NCBI RefSeq assembly: GCF_003324165.1
Contig: NW_025407853.1
Location: forward strand, 186,001 to 250,000
DNA length: 64,000 bases
Direction of reading: 5' to 3'
From: Naegleria lovaniensis
Taxonomy: Eukaryota > Heterolobosea > Eutetramitea > Acrasida > Naegleriidae
The position numbers were made by a program, and so were the translations under genes. The notes below the pieces were generated by a model. It was not told where the DNA came from. It worked only from the letters and a program-made list of their open reading frames with translations, and made no database searches. Below, in pieces: positions 1 through 10,964 of the stretch (its first letter is position 1; every line of letters begins with the position of its first letter).

Positions 1-32
1 TTCATAAAAAGGTTAGAGCAACTTCCGAGCCA

Positions 33-2177
33 ATGACTACTAATAGCACCACATCTGCAACAACAACAACAGCACACCAATCCACCACTCCCGCATTGCA
101 AACTTCGCAAATAGACAGTACCTTAAAGAGCATGATCGACCAGTTCATGTCCTCACAGCCAAGTACATCAGAGCCTTTTGATCCGAGATATGAAATTGAA
201 ATTGTGAGAGCACAAATCAAAGAAGGCTTTACTTCCCGAAGAGGTTTTGACACGATTCTAAAGTATTATCACAAAATGATCGATTTATTGATGGATATCA
301 AAGACTTGGAACAAGCAACAACGGAAATAGAATATTGTATTCAAATTTCAGTGGATGTTCTCGGTGAAAATCATATCAATGTGTTTCGAATGAGAGAAAA
401 ATTAGCATTAGTTTATTTCTATTCACAAAAATATGGAGAAGCTTTAAAAGAATTGCACAGCATGTACTTTGCCGCTTTTAATCTTGCCGAAGCAAATGAA
501 GAACACTTTGATCTGGTGAGGGAAAGTGTCAATGCTTTAAATTATGTGACTTTCTTCACTGATTACTTTTATGGAGTTTTTTCACAGGAAGAACTTAATA
601 CAATACTCAAAATCTATACATCCAACACAGAACTCTCGTCCAAGGTCACTCTCATAAGTTTAGCCAAACAATTCCCTGAGTGGAGGCGATATGAAATGGC
701 TGACAAATTTCTCATTGATAAACTCAAACGAGAAGAAAATAAGCTGTCCAGTTTGTCACTTATGAGTTACAAAGCAGATGCCAAATCAGAAATTAGAAGA
801 CAACAAGACCTGATCTTTGAAATTTTGAAAAAACAAGGATTTTTATACGAGTCTGAAAAACGTGTACAGTTAGCATTTCATCAATATGAACGAACTCTCA
901 CAAAGGCCATGACCTTTTACGGAAAGAACTCACTTCAAGTGGGTGAGGTGTTGGTGTCACTCGCTGCCATTGGTACACTCGCAGAAAAATTCGAAACCAG
1001 TATATCGTATGCAAAACGTGCTTGCGTCTTGCTGAATGCCATTCCTGACAGTATCAACAAGAAGAATCCTGAATATGAAGCAAAACTTGGAAAAGCTCTT
1101 ATTACCATAGGTGAAATTTATTCGAATGGAGCAAAGGACCTTCCTGCCTCTGAAATACGACCTTATTTGGAGGCTGAGAAATTCATCTCGTCAGGAATGA
1201 ACATTATTGACAAACATTATGGACGAGATAATCCCACATGGATTTTAGCTGCTTACAGTCTTGCTTCTAATTATGATTTATTGTGCTCTTGTATTCATGA
1301 GTTGGCACTGGAAAAAACCATAACTCAAATGGGTGAAGCTGGCATTCGACAAGATTCGGCAAATTTTCAAGTCATTCTTTCTGAGGAGGATCAAAAAAAA
1401 GTGAACGATTGGAGAGAAAAATCTGACAATTTATTCGAGTTGATTCGTGAAGTCATTAGCATGAGTCCTGCCAAATACTTGCTTAAAATTCCGCTTACCA
1501 AAGGTTCACTTTTTTTGGACGAGTTCATGGCCAATGATTCGAGAGCATTTAGACAAACGACCATTGCCAATGAGTATCCGCAACCTGAAATTATTCACGA
1601 GCTATATTCATCGAGTCGACAATATCACTTGGTTGGATCTCTAGAGAAGGGAATTGAACATTTGAGAAATGCCATTCAATTATTTGACCAACAATATGGT
1701 CCCGAAGATTATTTGTTTGAGAGAGAATTTGCAAGCACTGAACTTGCAAAGCTTTATAACATTACAGGGAATATTGATGAAGCATTGTCATTGCTGGAAA
1801 AAAGTATGGCCAGAATTGAAAAGGTGTTTGGAAAAGAGAGCAAACTTTATTTGGAAGTGAGTGATGCATTTCAACAAATTGCTTCTCTGAAAGGACTTTC
1901 TGAGGATCAACGACAAAAACATTTCCAAAACATTCTTGAAAAGTACAATAAGGATTATGAAGAATTGGCCAAGCAAGCTGAGAAGGAGATTGTGCAAGAG
2001 CAGGGAAAAGCCAAGCAAGAAAAGGTACCACAAGGTCACTCTACAGACACTACTACTGAGAACAGGTCGGAAATGGACCTTATCAAAGCTTCCTCCGCCA
2101 ATCCAGAAACAAGTCCTTCTTCAAAGAAAGAATCATCATCATCTCTGAAAAAGAAACCTTCCAAAAAGAAAAAATAA
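33..2177 (+). CDS. TPR-repeat protein (kinesin-light-chain-like TPRs)
   Basis: Single open frame of 714 residues. The N-terminal ~45 residues are Thr/Ser-rich. Helical tetratricopeptide-like repeats follow (about residues 75-140, 270-330, 370-410 and 530-620), with paired A/B helices such as the stretch around LEQATTEIEYCIQISVDVLG and the later IEHLRNAIQLFDQQYGPEDY. The tail from about 640 is charged and low-complexity and ends in a Lys-rich KKKPSKKKK run. Repeats of this type act as protein-binding scaffolds; no enzymatic motif is visible and the partner is unknown. The ATG at 33 is the first in the window, but the frame stays open back to base 1 and an AG at 15-16 could be a splice acceptor, so the true N-terminus may lie outside the window. 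Product class is fairly sure, exact family is not. Confidence 0.75.
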   Translation: MTTNSTTSATTTTAHQSTTPALQTSQIDSTLKSMIDQFMSSQPSTSEPFDPRYEIEIVRAQIKEGFTSRRGFDTILKYYHKMIDLLMDIKDLEQATTEIEYCIQISVDVLGENHINVFRMREKLALVYFYSQKYGEALKELHSMYFAAFNLAEANEEHFDLVRESVNALNYVTFFTDYFYGVFSQEELNTILKIYTSNTELSSKVTLISLAKQFPEWRRYEMADKFLIDKLKREENKLSSLSLMSYKADAKSEIRRQQDLIFEILKKQGFLYESEKRVQLAFHQYERTLTKAMTFYGKNSLQVGEVLVSLAAIGTLAEKFETSISYAKRACVLLNAIPDSINKKNPEYEAKLGKALITIGEIYSNGAKDLPASEIRPYLEAEKFISSGMNIIDKHYGRDNPTWILAAYSLASNYDLLCSCIHELALEKTITQMGEAGIRQDSANFQVILSEEDQKKVNDWREKSDNLFELIREVISMSPAKYLLKIPLTKGSLFLDEFMANDSRAFRQTTIANEYPQPEIIHELYSSSRQYHLVGSLEKGIEHLRNAIQLFDQQYGPEDYLFEREFASTELAKLYNITGNIDEALSLLEKSMARIEKVFGKESKLYLEVSDAFQQIASLKGLSEDQRQKHFQNILEKYNKDYEELAKQAEKEIVQEQGKAKQEKVPQGHSTDTTTENRSEMDLIKASSANPETSPSSKKESSSSLKKKPSKKKK

Positions 2178-2299
2178 TATATGAACGAATGAGTTGACCA
2201 TCCTCACCTCACGAATCATCATGAAATAGTCAAAGATATATACACACAGAGATAACAAGATGTGGTTCACACATTTCACAAAATTTTTGAAAGTATTGC

Positions 2300-2674
2300 T
2301 CAATATCCAATAACATCCTTATTATCTGTTGAGGATGGACCAATGACCTCCGAGTAGTCGTATTTTGTTTTCAACTCCTTGTCTCTAATCCTCAGTTCCA
2401 CTCCATGTTTTGATAATACTATAAAGAACGTCTCTCGTTCAGAATCATGATTCAAGTAAGGACCAGAGAAGGTATATGTATTGCCCTCGGTCACAACCTC
2501 GATGTTGTCAACAAACAAGTTTTCTCTCTCTTCAAAGACGTGTGCAACGTTCACTGGTAGTGTGTGAGTTTCTTCATCTCGATCTTCTCCTTCTGCTGCT
2601 TTGAAATAGACCGTGACGGCACAAACGGTTGGTAATTCGTTGGCTATACGGACGCTAAAGAGCTTTGGTTGCAT
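2300..2674 (-). CDS. Small hypothetical protein, beta-rich
   Basis: A 124-residue frame on the minus strand with an ATG at 2674. I do not recognise the family. The sequence alternates short hydrophobic stretches with charged loops, for example LPTVCAVTVYFKA near the N-terminus and ETFFIVLSKHGVELRI near residue 85-100. This suggests a small all-beta domain, and there is no signal peptide or membrane segment. It is convergent with the upstream TPR gene, which ends 122 bp away. Its start faces the Thg1-like gene across a 381-bp gap that could hold two promoters. Codon use and the strict frame make a real gene likely, but the function is unknown. Confidence 0.6.
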   Translation of the reverse strand: MQPKLFSVRIANELPTVCAVTVYFKAAEGEDRDEETHTLPVNVAHVFEERENLFVDNIEVVTEGNTYTFSGPYLNHDSERETFFIVLSKHGVELRIRDKELKTKYDYSEVIGPSSTDNKDVIGY

Positions 2675-3055
2675 GTTGTGGGTCGTTTATAAATTTGATC
2701 AAGACGGACTTGTGAGTATAGTAGAGAATGTGTAGCGTTGTTTGGATCTCTCAATTTTTTATTATTTTCAAAGTAAAATGAATGTAAGAATCAATTAAAA
2801 TGTCTTTTTGCTAAAAAAGTAAGCATTCTTGGAGTCTTTTTAAGGCGATTTCATCTGCAGTGAGTTGGTACAAGTAAGTCACACACTAAAAGTATGTAGT
2901 TCAAAGAAAGATCGTAAAAAATGGGTAAAAAATGGTTGAAGTCAATTCAAATGCATTGTCTTTCTTGAGAGGTTCTTTGAAATTGCACACACGTTGCTGG
3001 TTTTAAAACGTACCGAGATGTGAACTCTATCACTCCAACCAAAAAAACAAAAAAA
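2675..3055. promoter_or_regulatory. Divergent intergenic region
   Basis: A 381-bp AT-rich gap between two divergent genes. It contains no convincing frame or RNA structure. By position it should hold the promoters of both neighbours; no specific element could be identified. Confidence 0.35.
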
Positions 3056-4180
3056 ATGATTCCATCGAGCACAGAACGCCTTGTTGAAGATATTCTTGAC
3101 AAGTCGGAAAGTTCAACAGATGATGATCAAACGATCGAACCAACAACCCAATTCGTTTCCAAAGATAAAAGAAAAGGCCATTCGGGAGTCTTTATTGAAA
3201 TTGGTGAACGTATGAAAGCCTATGAGAAGAATCAAGGACCAACACTCGCACTCGACAAGCCATTCATGGCCCGTTTGGATGGTCATAAATTCTCAACGTT
3301 TGCGAGTCCTTTCAGAAAACCCTATGATGATTTATTGCATGCTGTCATGATTCAAACGGCAGCAGATTTGTTGGAAGAGTTTACCGAAGCCACTTGTGCC
3401 TACACTCAATCGGATGAAATTACTTTGTGTTTTCCAAATGTCAATCATCCAATGGTCAGTAATAATGATGATTCGACAACCTTGAATTCTCAAACACGAC
3501 CTATTGCATTTGGAGGCAAGGTCACCAAATTGTCGACACTTCTCGCAAGTTATTGCTCTGTACGATTTAATTTTAATTGTCAGAAATTGGCACCATTATG
3601 GCCAACTAAGGAAGAATATATGGAAAAACAATGTCCTGCCAATCAAACTCGAAAATCCTATAATCCTGAACAAGTTCAAAAAATGTTGACAAGAGGAAAA
3701 GCTTATTTTGATGCTCGAGTCTTTCAAGTCGAAAGTAGTGATGAATTTGTGAACAATATTCGATGGAGATCGAATTATGATTGCGAGAGAAATTCACGAA
3801 CCAATTTGGGAGCATGTTTTTTCAGTACCAAAGAAATGAATGGACTTCGTGCCAGTCAAGTCGTTGAAAAATTGAAAACAGAAAAACAAATTGATTGGGA
3901 GTCTTATCCTATGGGTTTCAAGTATGGTACTTTTATCAAAAAGACCAAGTATGAGAAGACAGTACATGTAGAGAAAACAGGTCAAACCATGACTTGTATG
4001 AGAACGAAAATGGATGCATATTCCTTTAAATTGGACTCTTTTGATCTCAAATACACTCCACTCTTTACTTTGAAAACTTGGAATGAAGTATTTGAGGCAG
4101 GAATTTTGGATGAGGCCAATCTTGAAAAAGAGAAATTATTTCGTGACCTGCTTACAGAGCAAGCATCAGAAATGCAATAA
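3056..4180 (+). CDS. Thg1-superfamily tRNA 5'-end nucleotidyltransferase (Thg1-like protein)
   Basis: The start is taken at the ATG at 3056 (374 residues), because it follows an A-rich run; the frame extends 12 codons upstream only to a GTG. Hallmarks of the Thg1 reverse (3'-5') polymerase fold are clear: RLDGHKFSTF (first metal-binding Asp) around residue 80, QSDEI (second Asp/Glu pair) around residue 125, and a C-terminal DARVF...IRWRSNYDCERNS segment matching the family's FDGRV...WRQ region. True eukaryotic Thg1 enzymes, which add G-1 to tRNA-His, carry HINNLYNT after WRQ. Here the equivalent is CERNSRTNLG, which is more like Thg1-like proteins that repair tRNA 5' ends by templated 3'-5' addition. 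The first ~60 residues are charged and low-complexity. The substrate (tRNA-His or truncated mitochondrial tRNAs) cannot be settled from sequence. Confidence 0.85.
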   Translation: MIPSSTERLVEDILDKSESSTDDDQTIEPTTQFVSKDKRKGHSGVFIEIGERMKAYEKNQGPTLALDKPFMARLDGHKFSTFASPFRKPYDDLLHAVMIQTAADLLEEFTEATCAYTQSDEITLCFPNVNHPMVSNNDDSTTLNSQTRPIAFGGKVTKLSTLLASYCSVRFNFNCQKLAPLWPTKEEYMEKQCPANQTRKSYNPEQVQKMLTRGKAYFDARVFQVESSDEFVNNIRWRSNYDCERNSRTNLGACFFSTKEMNGLRASQVVEKLKTEKQIDWESYPMGFKYGTFIKKTKYEKTVHVEKTGQTMTCMRTKMDAYSFKLDSFDLKYTPLFTLKTWNEVFEAGILDEANLEKEKLFRDLLTEQASEMQ

Positions 4181-4396
4181 TATTATTCAATGACTATGAT
4201 GATATTTTTCAATTTGAACACCCCTTCTTTTGCGGATTTAATACAACACATTCTCATAATTTATTGTAACGTACATTTCATCAACTTGTTTCCTTAGTGT
4301 TAAACCAATAACACACGGAGAAAACTTGAGCTTCGGAAAATTGTTTCAAACATCTCCACGATCGCACAAAGAGGAAGAATAAAAACATTGAAAAAA

Positions 4397-6306
4397 ATGT
4401 CTTCATCATCGTCATGTCGCAGACTCTCCATGCTGCAACAGCACTTGTTTCCTTCCTCTTCTTCATTGGGAACAGTAGGAAATTTTAATCATCATGATCA
4501 GTCAACTTGCTCATTTTCGGAACATCACGGATTGGAGGAATCAATGATTGGATTTAATGAGACTTCTGCTTCTGTCAATTCATCAACAACAAAGAGAAAG
4601 GCAGTGATTGTATGCGGAGCAAGAACACCTTTTGTAAAGGCATTTGGTGATTTGATGGAGGTAAGCATATCGATTGAGATCGCACCATTCATCTCTAAAT
4701 ACACTCAATACAACGCTTTTGAAATTCAAAAATAATTCTAAAACCGTGGAATGATCATCCGACCATGCTAACCTGTATTGTTTCAAATCTCACCGACCCA
4801 TTATTTATGTAACTATGTCACAATCAATGAAATGCAACAGGTGGACTCTATCGGATTGGGAGTTTCTGCCGTTGAAGGTCTATTGAAAAAGTCAAAATTG
4901 GACCCCAATCTTATTGATGAAATTATTTGGGGAAATGTTGTTCTCAACACAAAAGCTCCAAACGTTGCAAGAGAAATTGTCATTGACTTGAACTTGCCAA
5001 AGAAAATTACAGGTGTGACTGTCAGCAGAGCTTGTTTGTCTGGTTTGGAAGCAATTTTGCAAGGCATTCGGTTGATTGAACATGGACAAGCTGAAGTTGT
5101 TGTTGCTGGTGGGTCAGACTCAATGTCCAACGGAGAAATGGCTCTTCCAAGGTTTGTTTCAACTCGTGTTGTATTATTTTGTTTATCAACCATTAACTTC
5201 TTGACATGATTTTCGTCCGCTCTAAATCTCAACAACTTGGAATAGAAATCTCACATTGGCCTTGGGTAAATACAATTACGGAAAAGATAAGGGAACTATG
5301 AAGGGGTTGATCCAATTGTTTAAGGACGCTGGATCTCCATTGAGCTGGATACCAACTCCACCTGCCATTGCTGAAAGATCTACCGGTAAGGTAAGTGTGT
5401 GTCCTATGCTTTGTTAATTCTTATTTTTGAACCAATGAACAATATTGGAATTTGTCAACGTTGTGAATTTTTTATTCTCACCTTCAACATATTCACAAAC
5501 CTTTCGAACGTTAATGACCTCTTGTTCAGACTATGGGATATCATGCAGACATGATGGCAGATCTCAATAAGGTAACCAGAAATACTCAAGACGAATTTGC
5601 AGCACAATCTCACAAAAACGCAGCCAAAGCAAGACGTGAAGGAAAATTAGATGAAGAAATTGTTCCCGTTCGATTGAAGAATGGTAAAGTCATTTCCAGA
5701 GATAACCTCATTCGTGAGGATAGTGATGCATCCAAGATGAGCAAATTGAAGCCAGTCTTCAGAAAGACCGGAACTGTGACAGCTGCCTCTTCATCCCCTC
5801 TGACTGATGGAGCCAGTTGTGTACTTGTCATGAGCGAGGAAAAGGCCAGAGAATTGGGATATCCTGTTGACATTAGAATTTCATCGTATGCCACAACTGC
5901 AGTTGATCCATACCCACAACTTTTACTTGCTCCAGTTTTGGCATTCCCAAAGGTTTTGGATGGTGCTGGTATTACTTTGGATCAAGTGGATTTATTTGAA
6001 ATTCACGAAGCTTTTGCTGCTCAAGTGTTGTCCACTACAGCATGTCTTGCAAGTGATGAATTTTGTCAAAAGAGGCTTGGTAGAAGTAAGGCCATTGGAG
6101 TCATTCCTCCAGAAAAGTTGAATATTAATGGTTCCTCAATTGCCATTGGACATCCTTTCAGTGCAACAGGTGGAAGATTGGTCACTTCAGCCATGAACGA
6201 ATTGAGGAGAACTGGAAAAAAGTATGCCATTCTCTCAGTTTGTGCTGCTGGAGGTCTTGGAGGTGTCGCGTTAGTGGAACGAGTGAGTGACAATAACAAG
6301 CAATAG
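4397..6306 (+). CDS. HADHB: 3-ketoacyl-CoA thiolase, trifunctional-protein beta (HADHB/FadI) type
   Basis: Four exons join in frame: 4397-4660, 4841-5151, 5246-5390 and 5530-6306, giving 498 residues. The enzyme performs the last step of fatty-acid beta-oxidation, thiolytic cleavage of 3-ketoacyl-CoA. All catalytic motifs are present: nucleophile Cys in VSRACLSGLEAI (about residue 153), NEAFAAQ-type EIHEAFAAQ, GHPFSATGGR, and the C-terminal CAAGGLGG cysteine. The downstream stretch ERSTGKTMGYHADMMADLNK is typical of the trifunctional beta/FadI branch rather than ACAA1 or ACAT. Translation starts after an A-run at 4397. The N-terminus contains RLSMLQQHL (residues 9-17), a perfect PTS2 peroxisomal nonapeptide pattern, although its Ser/Arg-rich context could also act as a mitochondrial presequence. 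Family sure; compartment open. The 5' part of the gene holds three short introns of 94-180 nt. Confidence 0.9.
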
Positions 6307-6422
6307 CTTTTGATAACCACAATAATAACACACAAATAACTTATTAAATTCAAAGATTTTGTCAAAGATGTGAACGTTATGACGTGTTCCGGAGGCTCTG
6401 CGTGCAGACAGATTGTAAAAAA

Positions 6423-7488
6423 ATGGCCATCCAAAAGAAGACCAAAGATCCAAGAGAAAAGGAGAAGAAGAGAATTGAAAGACTCCAAGAGAAAGTAACA
6501 CCTCCCGAAGATACAGTCAAGAGATTTGCCATTCTGATTGGAGGAGCTCTAGTTGCTTTCATTGCTCTATTGGGTAGGTTTTATTTTGATGATCATCGTA
6601 CAACAACTAATTTCCTTGTCATGGATTTTCATCATCACGCGATCTTGTGGAATTATTGTCTGATACGTGAATCTTCATTTCATTGAAATACATCATGTCG
6701 ATTATTGTCCACATTCAAAATCATCACAACGTTGTACCATTGCACTCAACAACTCGCGTGTGTGTAATCTTTGATGGTCCACACATTTTTCTTCTTCATC
6801 AATTCTCATCATCAATTTTCAAATCATATACATTGAATGATGGATCATACACTCAACAATTACAGGCCTAGTATTCTTACTAAGTGGAGAAATTAAATAC
6901 AAGAAGACTGAAGAGGGTCTTCCATATCCTGTCAAGCTTGAAGTCACTGAAAAAGTCTTTTTCGATATTTCTATTGGTAAGCCTTCGAAGAGAAATCCAC
7001 CTGTGCGTATTGTTCTTGGTTTATTCGGTAATGCTCAACCAAAGACTGTTGAGAACTTCCGTTCACTCACAACTCACGACAGACAAATTGGATACAGAGG
7101 CTCAATCTTCCACAGAATTGTACGAGGATTTGTCATTCAAGGAGGTGATATCACTAAGGGAGATGGTACAGGAGGAACTTCAATTTATGGACCATCTTTC
7201 GATGATGAAGATTTAAGCATTGAGACATTCCGTGGATGTGTTGCAATGGCCAACAAGGGACCAAACAGCAACAACTCTCAATTCTTTATTACGATGGCTC
7301 CAACTCCTCATCTCGATGGAAAACATGTTGTTTTTGGACGAGTGTTGAAAGGATGGGAATTCTTGCAAAGATTGGAACTTATCCGAACCAACCAAAATTA
7401 CAGACCTGCTGTCGATGTTATTGTCGTGAACAGTGGAATTTATAAGGAGGAAATGCAACAACAAGAACAACCAATTCCTCAAGAATAA
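6423..7488 (+). CDS. Cyclophilin-type peptidyl-prolyl isomerase with N-terminal membrane anchor
   Basis: Two exons (6423-6573 and 6866-7488) join in phase to 257 residues. Residues 1-34 are highly charged. A hydrophobic segment spanning the splice junction (RFAILIGGALVAFIALLG / LVFLLSG, about 35-59) is a signal anchor. The cyclophilin domain fills the rest. Catalytic Arg and neighbours are intact in FHRIVRGFVIQGGDIT, as is NNSQFFIT, so prolyl cis-trans isomerase activity is expected. At the site of human CypA Trp121 the sequence reads PHLDGKHVVFG, i.e. His replaces Trp, which in other cyclophilins lowers cyclosporin affinity. There is no ER-retention tail; the protein ends QQQEQPIPQE. Predicted type II membrane protein with the isomerase on the lumenal or outer side. 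The start is supported by an A-run before ATG. Confidence 0.9.
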
Positions 7489-7691
7489 ATCAATCTCATG
7501 ATCTTCAATGTAAGAGGTAGGTTATTTTTATTGTACTTGTGGCTTCTATTTGTCAAATGCTGTACCAATGTACGTGCTGCAGGGATCTGATGGATGTATG
7601 TTGAGTTTTTTTTTGGTTCAAACAAGTTCCTACCACTCAAGCAACTGTAGATTTTCAATGACAACGATTTTAACGACACACAACAAAAAAA

Positions 7692-10600
7692 ATGTCTTCT
7701 GCATCTACAACAGAGAAGATTAAAATCACGTATGAGAATAGTTACATGGGAGATATCAAACTAGCTCACATGTACGTGGACAATGTATCGGGAAAGTACA
7801 TCTATCTCAAATTTGTATTCACGTTGGCGAACATGTTCCATACGACCGTGGAAGGAGCCCAAGACTCTAAAACTAAGGAATTTTCCTTATTCTTGTATCC
7901 CGGAGACACAAAGGTTTACCTTACAAGCTTTCCTATCGTTGATCGATATAAGAGTTGGAAGTATAATTTCATGTACAATTACTCGTTTGCAGATAAGCCA
8001 ACCGAGTCTAGAGAGATCTATGATGGAGTTTTCTTTGAGTGTTTTCATATGGGCTTTGGAAGTTTGATTGTTGCTCTCAAGAACAACAACGTCATTTTGA
8101 ACAATCGAGGAGGCGATCGCCATGTTTTAGTCAAAATTAATTATACCACCCTTACCAATTTGAAGCCTAACAAGGTGTATGATGACTATGTTGATTTGTA
8201 CGACTTGAAAATCCTGAATGAACTTCAAATATTGGACAAGCAGGAGAAGACCACTTACAAGTACAAGTATTTCGTTAAAAAGCCAGAAAAGCCATTGACC
8301 GACGATGAGGCTGGCTCTACCCTCTTGTCCTACTACTTTACGAATGTATCTAAGGCTCAGGCTCTTGTAGTGGAGAGGAGGGAGCTGAGCCCTGGTGTCT
8401 TTGGTGTGTTGGAAATGACCAAAGAAGGAGTTGCTGTGTTGAGCATTGAGAATAACAACACTTCGAGTGCTGTGATAGTGTACGATCTAAAGGTCATGGG
8501 AGGAGAAACAACGTTCATTCAGGAGAATTTGAGTAGTAGTAGCGATATATCCAATCCTCAGATTGTAGTATTTCCAAACGAAACGAAAAAACAACTGGTT
8601 CGCATTAAGCCACCAAAAGGGCTATTTCAAATCACATACGATTGCAAGGTGGCTGAAGGAAAAGTTGTCGAAGAGAATGAGGTCAAAACTTCACTGTTTG
8701 TATATGGATACTACTTCAAAGTATTCAATTGTGTTGTATTGGCTGTCAAGAATAATTGTGACAAGGCTCATAATTGTTACTTTTTCATGAAACAGCTAGA
8801 AAATTGCAAGGTGGTAACCGAGTACAGTGACCAGCATCGAATGACGGTGCTGCCCTTTCACACCAAGTTGTATTCTTCCCTTTATTTGATTGATTCAACA
8901 AAGCCATTTGTGTATTCGTACGCGTATCAAATCAGCAGAGTTGTTGAAAAAGAAGATTCACTAATTGACTTGAAATCTATACACACAACTTCCAAAACCA
9001 ACAGCTCAAGCTCCATTCAATCCATTGCATCTGTACAGGCTCATACACAGGCGAACGATTTACATGCTGCAAGTGTGGACAAGGACTTGAAAATTGCATT
9101 GGAAAGTATTGAAAATTTGGCCACCCAAAGTGAAGTTGTGAAACATCAAATTGCATCCAATGAGAAGTTTGTTGACAAGGACTTCCCTCCTCAAACAGAT
9201 CCTACCATTTACGAGCCATCGTTTTCTGGAAAAAGAATTGAAAATATTAAGTGGGCTCGCGCCTCAGAAATATTAGGAAAGTCTCTAGAGGTGTTTTGTG
9301 ATGGAATTGAACCTGACGACATTAAACAAGGGTCGTTGGGAGATTGCTGGTTGTTGTCAGCAATATCGAGCATCTCTTCCAAACCTTTACTTATTGAGCG
9401 CCTCTTCACAACTCGAGTACCGAATGAAGCTGGAATTTACGAGGTTAATCTTTGTGTTGGAGGTGAATGGACTAGAGTTATTGTTGACGACTTTTTCCCA
9501 GTTCAAGAATGGAACAGTCCTCTTTTCGCTCACAACCATTCTGCTGAAATATGGGTAATGTTGTTGGAGAAGGCATATGCAAAGGTTTGCGGTTCCTACT
9601 CAAAATTAATTTCGGGCTTTGCCGATGAAGCATTTGAAGATTTGACTGGATGTCCAACCTTTTCCATACGTCTCAATTCAAGAGACCCCTCTTTTAATGC
9701 TCAAAACATTTGGAACGAATTGTGCGAGTACATTCAAAAATCATACTTCTTTTGCTGTTCCACACCAAATTCACCCAATTGCGAAAAAGTTGGGCTCATT
9801 TCGTCTCACTTTTATACCTTACTCGATTGTAAGGAAGCTTTGAATGGAGTAAAATTGGTAAAGCTACGAAATCCATGGGGAGGTAGTGAATGGAAAGGAG
9901 ATTGGTGTGACGACGACACTAGGTAAGCTATTTATTGGTGATTTTCATGATGTAGCTCAATATGATATTCCAGATGGACCAAAGAAGCAAAACTCGCCTT
10001 TCAACACATGGCATTTATGGACGATGGAGTTTTTTACATGCCATTCAACGATTTCCTAAACTATTTCATTAATGTAGTTGTTTGTAAATATGACCCCAAG
10101 TTCTCACGAAACCAAGTGAAGGTCGTTTGTAACACGACCAATCAAGTAGGATCATTTGAGGACAAATCATCATATCCAATTATTGAGGTGAAGTTTGATG
10201 ATGATCAAGATGAAGCATTCTTTGGAATTCATCAAAAGGATCAACGTTACAAGGACGGTCCAACCATTGCTGCTGGCATTGGATTCATCCTGTTAGATTC
10301 TACAGGCTCTGTGGTCGGCGGCTGTCCTATTAGTAGCTCGAGATCCTCCTTTACCAAGACCTAACTCTCAAAGCTGGTACATACTTTATTGTACCTATAT
10401 GTCATGCAAGAGAAAGTATCAAGTCCTATACGATCAGCAGCCACACAACTGGTAAAAGAACTTCGCTAAAACTGAGTGACTTGACCTGCATGACAAGCGG
10501 TGACCAAGCGTTAAGTTTGCTCGATGTTTATTCTTTAGGTGTCAAGTCATTAGGTATTTCCAAAGATACACTTTTAAAGGAGGCCAAGGCAAACCTCACA

Positions 10601-10822
10601 AGTTACAACTGGGGAACTTCGATGGTTTTTGCTACCAACCACAAGAAAACAGTTTCTGTTGAAATGTCAGTCACAAAGAACAATCTTGTGAATGCTGTGT
10701 ATTCTGAAAAGTTTGACCTTAATGCCACCAAATCGAGCAAACTTGCATGGATTGGTTATTGTGACTCTCCACGGGATGGTTTCTCCTATTCTTACAGCTT
10801 TGCTTTTTCTTACATGTATTAG
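7692..10822 (+). CDS. Calpain-like cysteine protease
   Basis: Exon 1 is 7692-9922 and exon 2 starts at 9974 (51-nt intron; the join restores DDTR-WTKEAKLAFQHM). About 480 residues without enzyme motifs precede the protease; they look like repeated beta-rich domains and end in a short coiled linker. The calpain core starts near residue 500. The Cys site is IKQGSLGDCWLLSAISS (about residue 553), the His lies in SSHFYTLLD, and the Asn in VKLRNPWGG, so the triad is complete. A C2-like domain III follows (FMDDGVFYMPFNDFLNYF onward). Near 10311-10337 the frame changes: downstream LEILLYQDLTLKAGTYFIVP lies in another frame. A 26-nt GT-AG intron (10311-10336) or one missing base explains this. The last frame ends at 10822. 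Calcium-dependent limited proteolysis is the family role; targets are unknown. A placement of beta domains before the protease core is unusual compared with classical calpains. Confidence 0.85.
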
Positions 10823-10964
10823 AAGTATTTGAATAATATGATACTAAATTATTATTCAAAATAATACTTTGAACGGATGGTTATTGTGGAGAGTCTTCGG
10901 AATCACTTCTTCTATTTGTTTCGATCAATACAAAAAAAAACACGTGTTTGAAACACCTTCGGAA

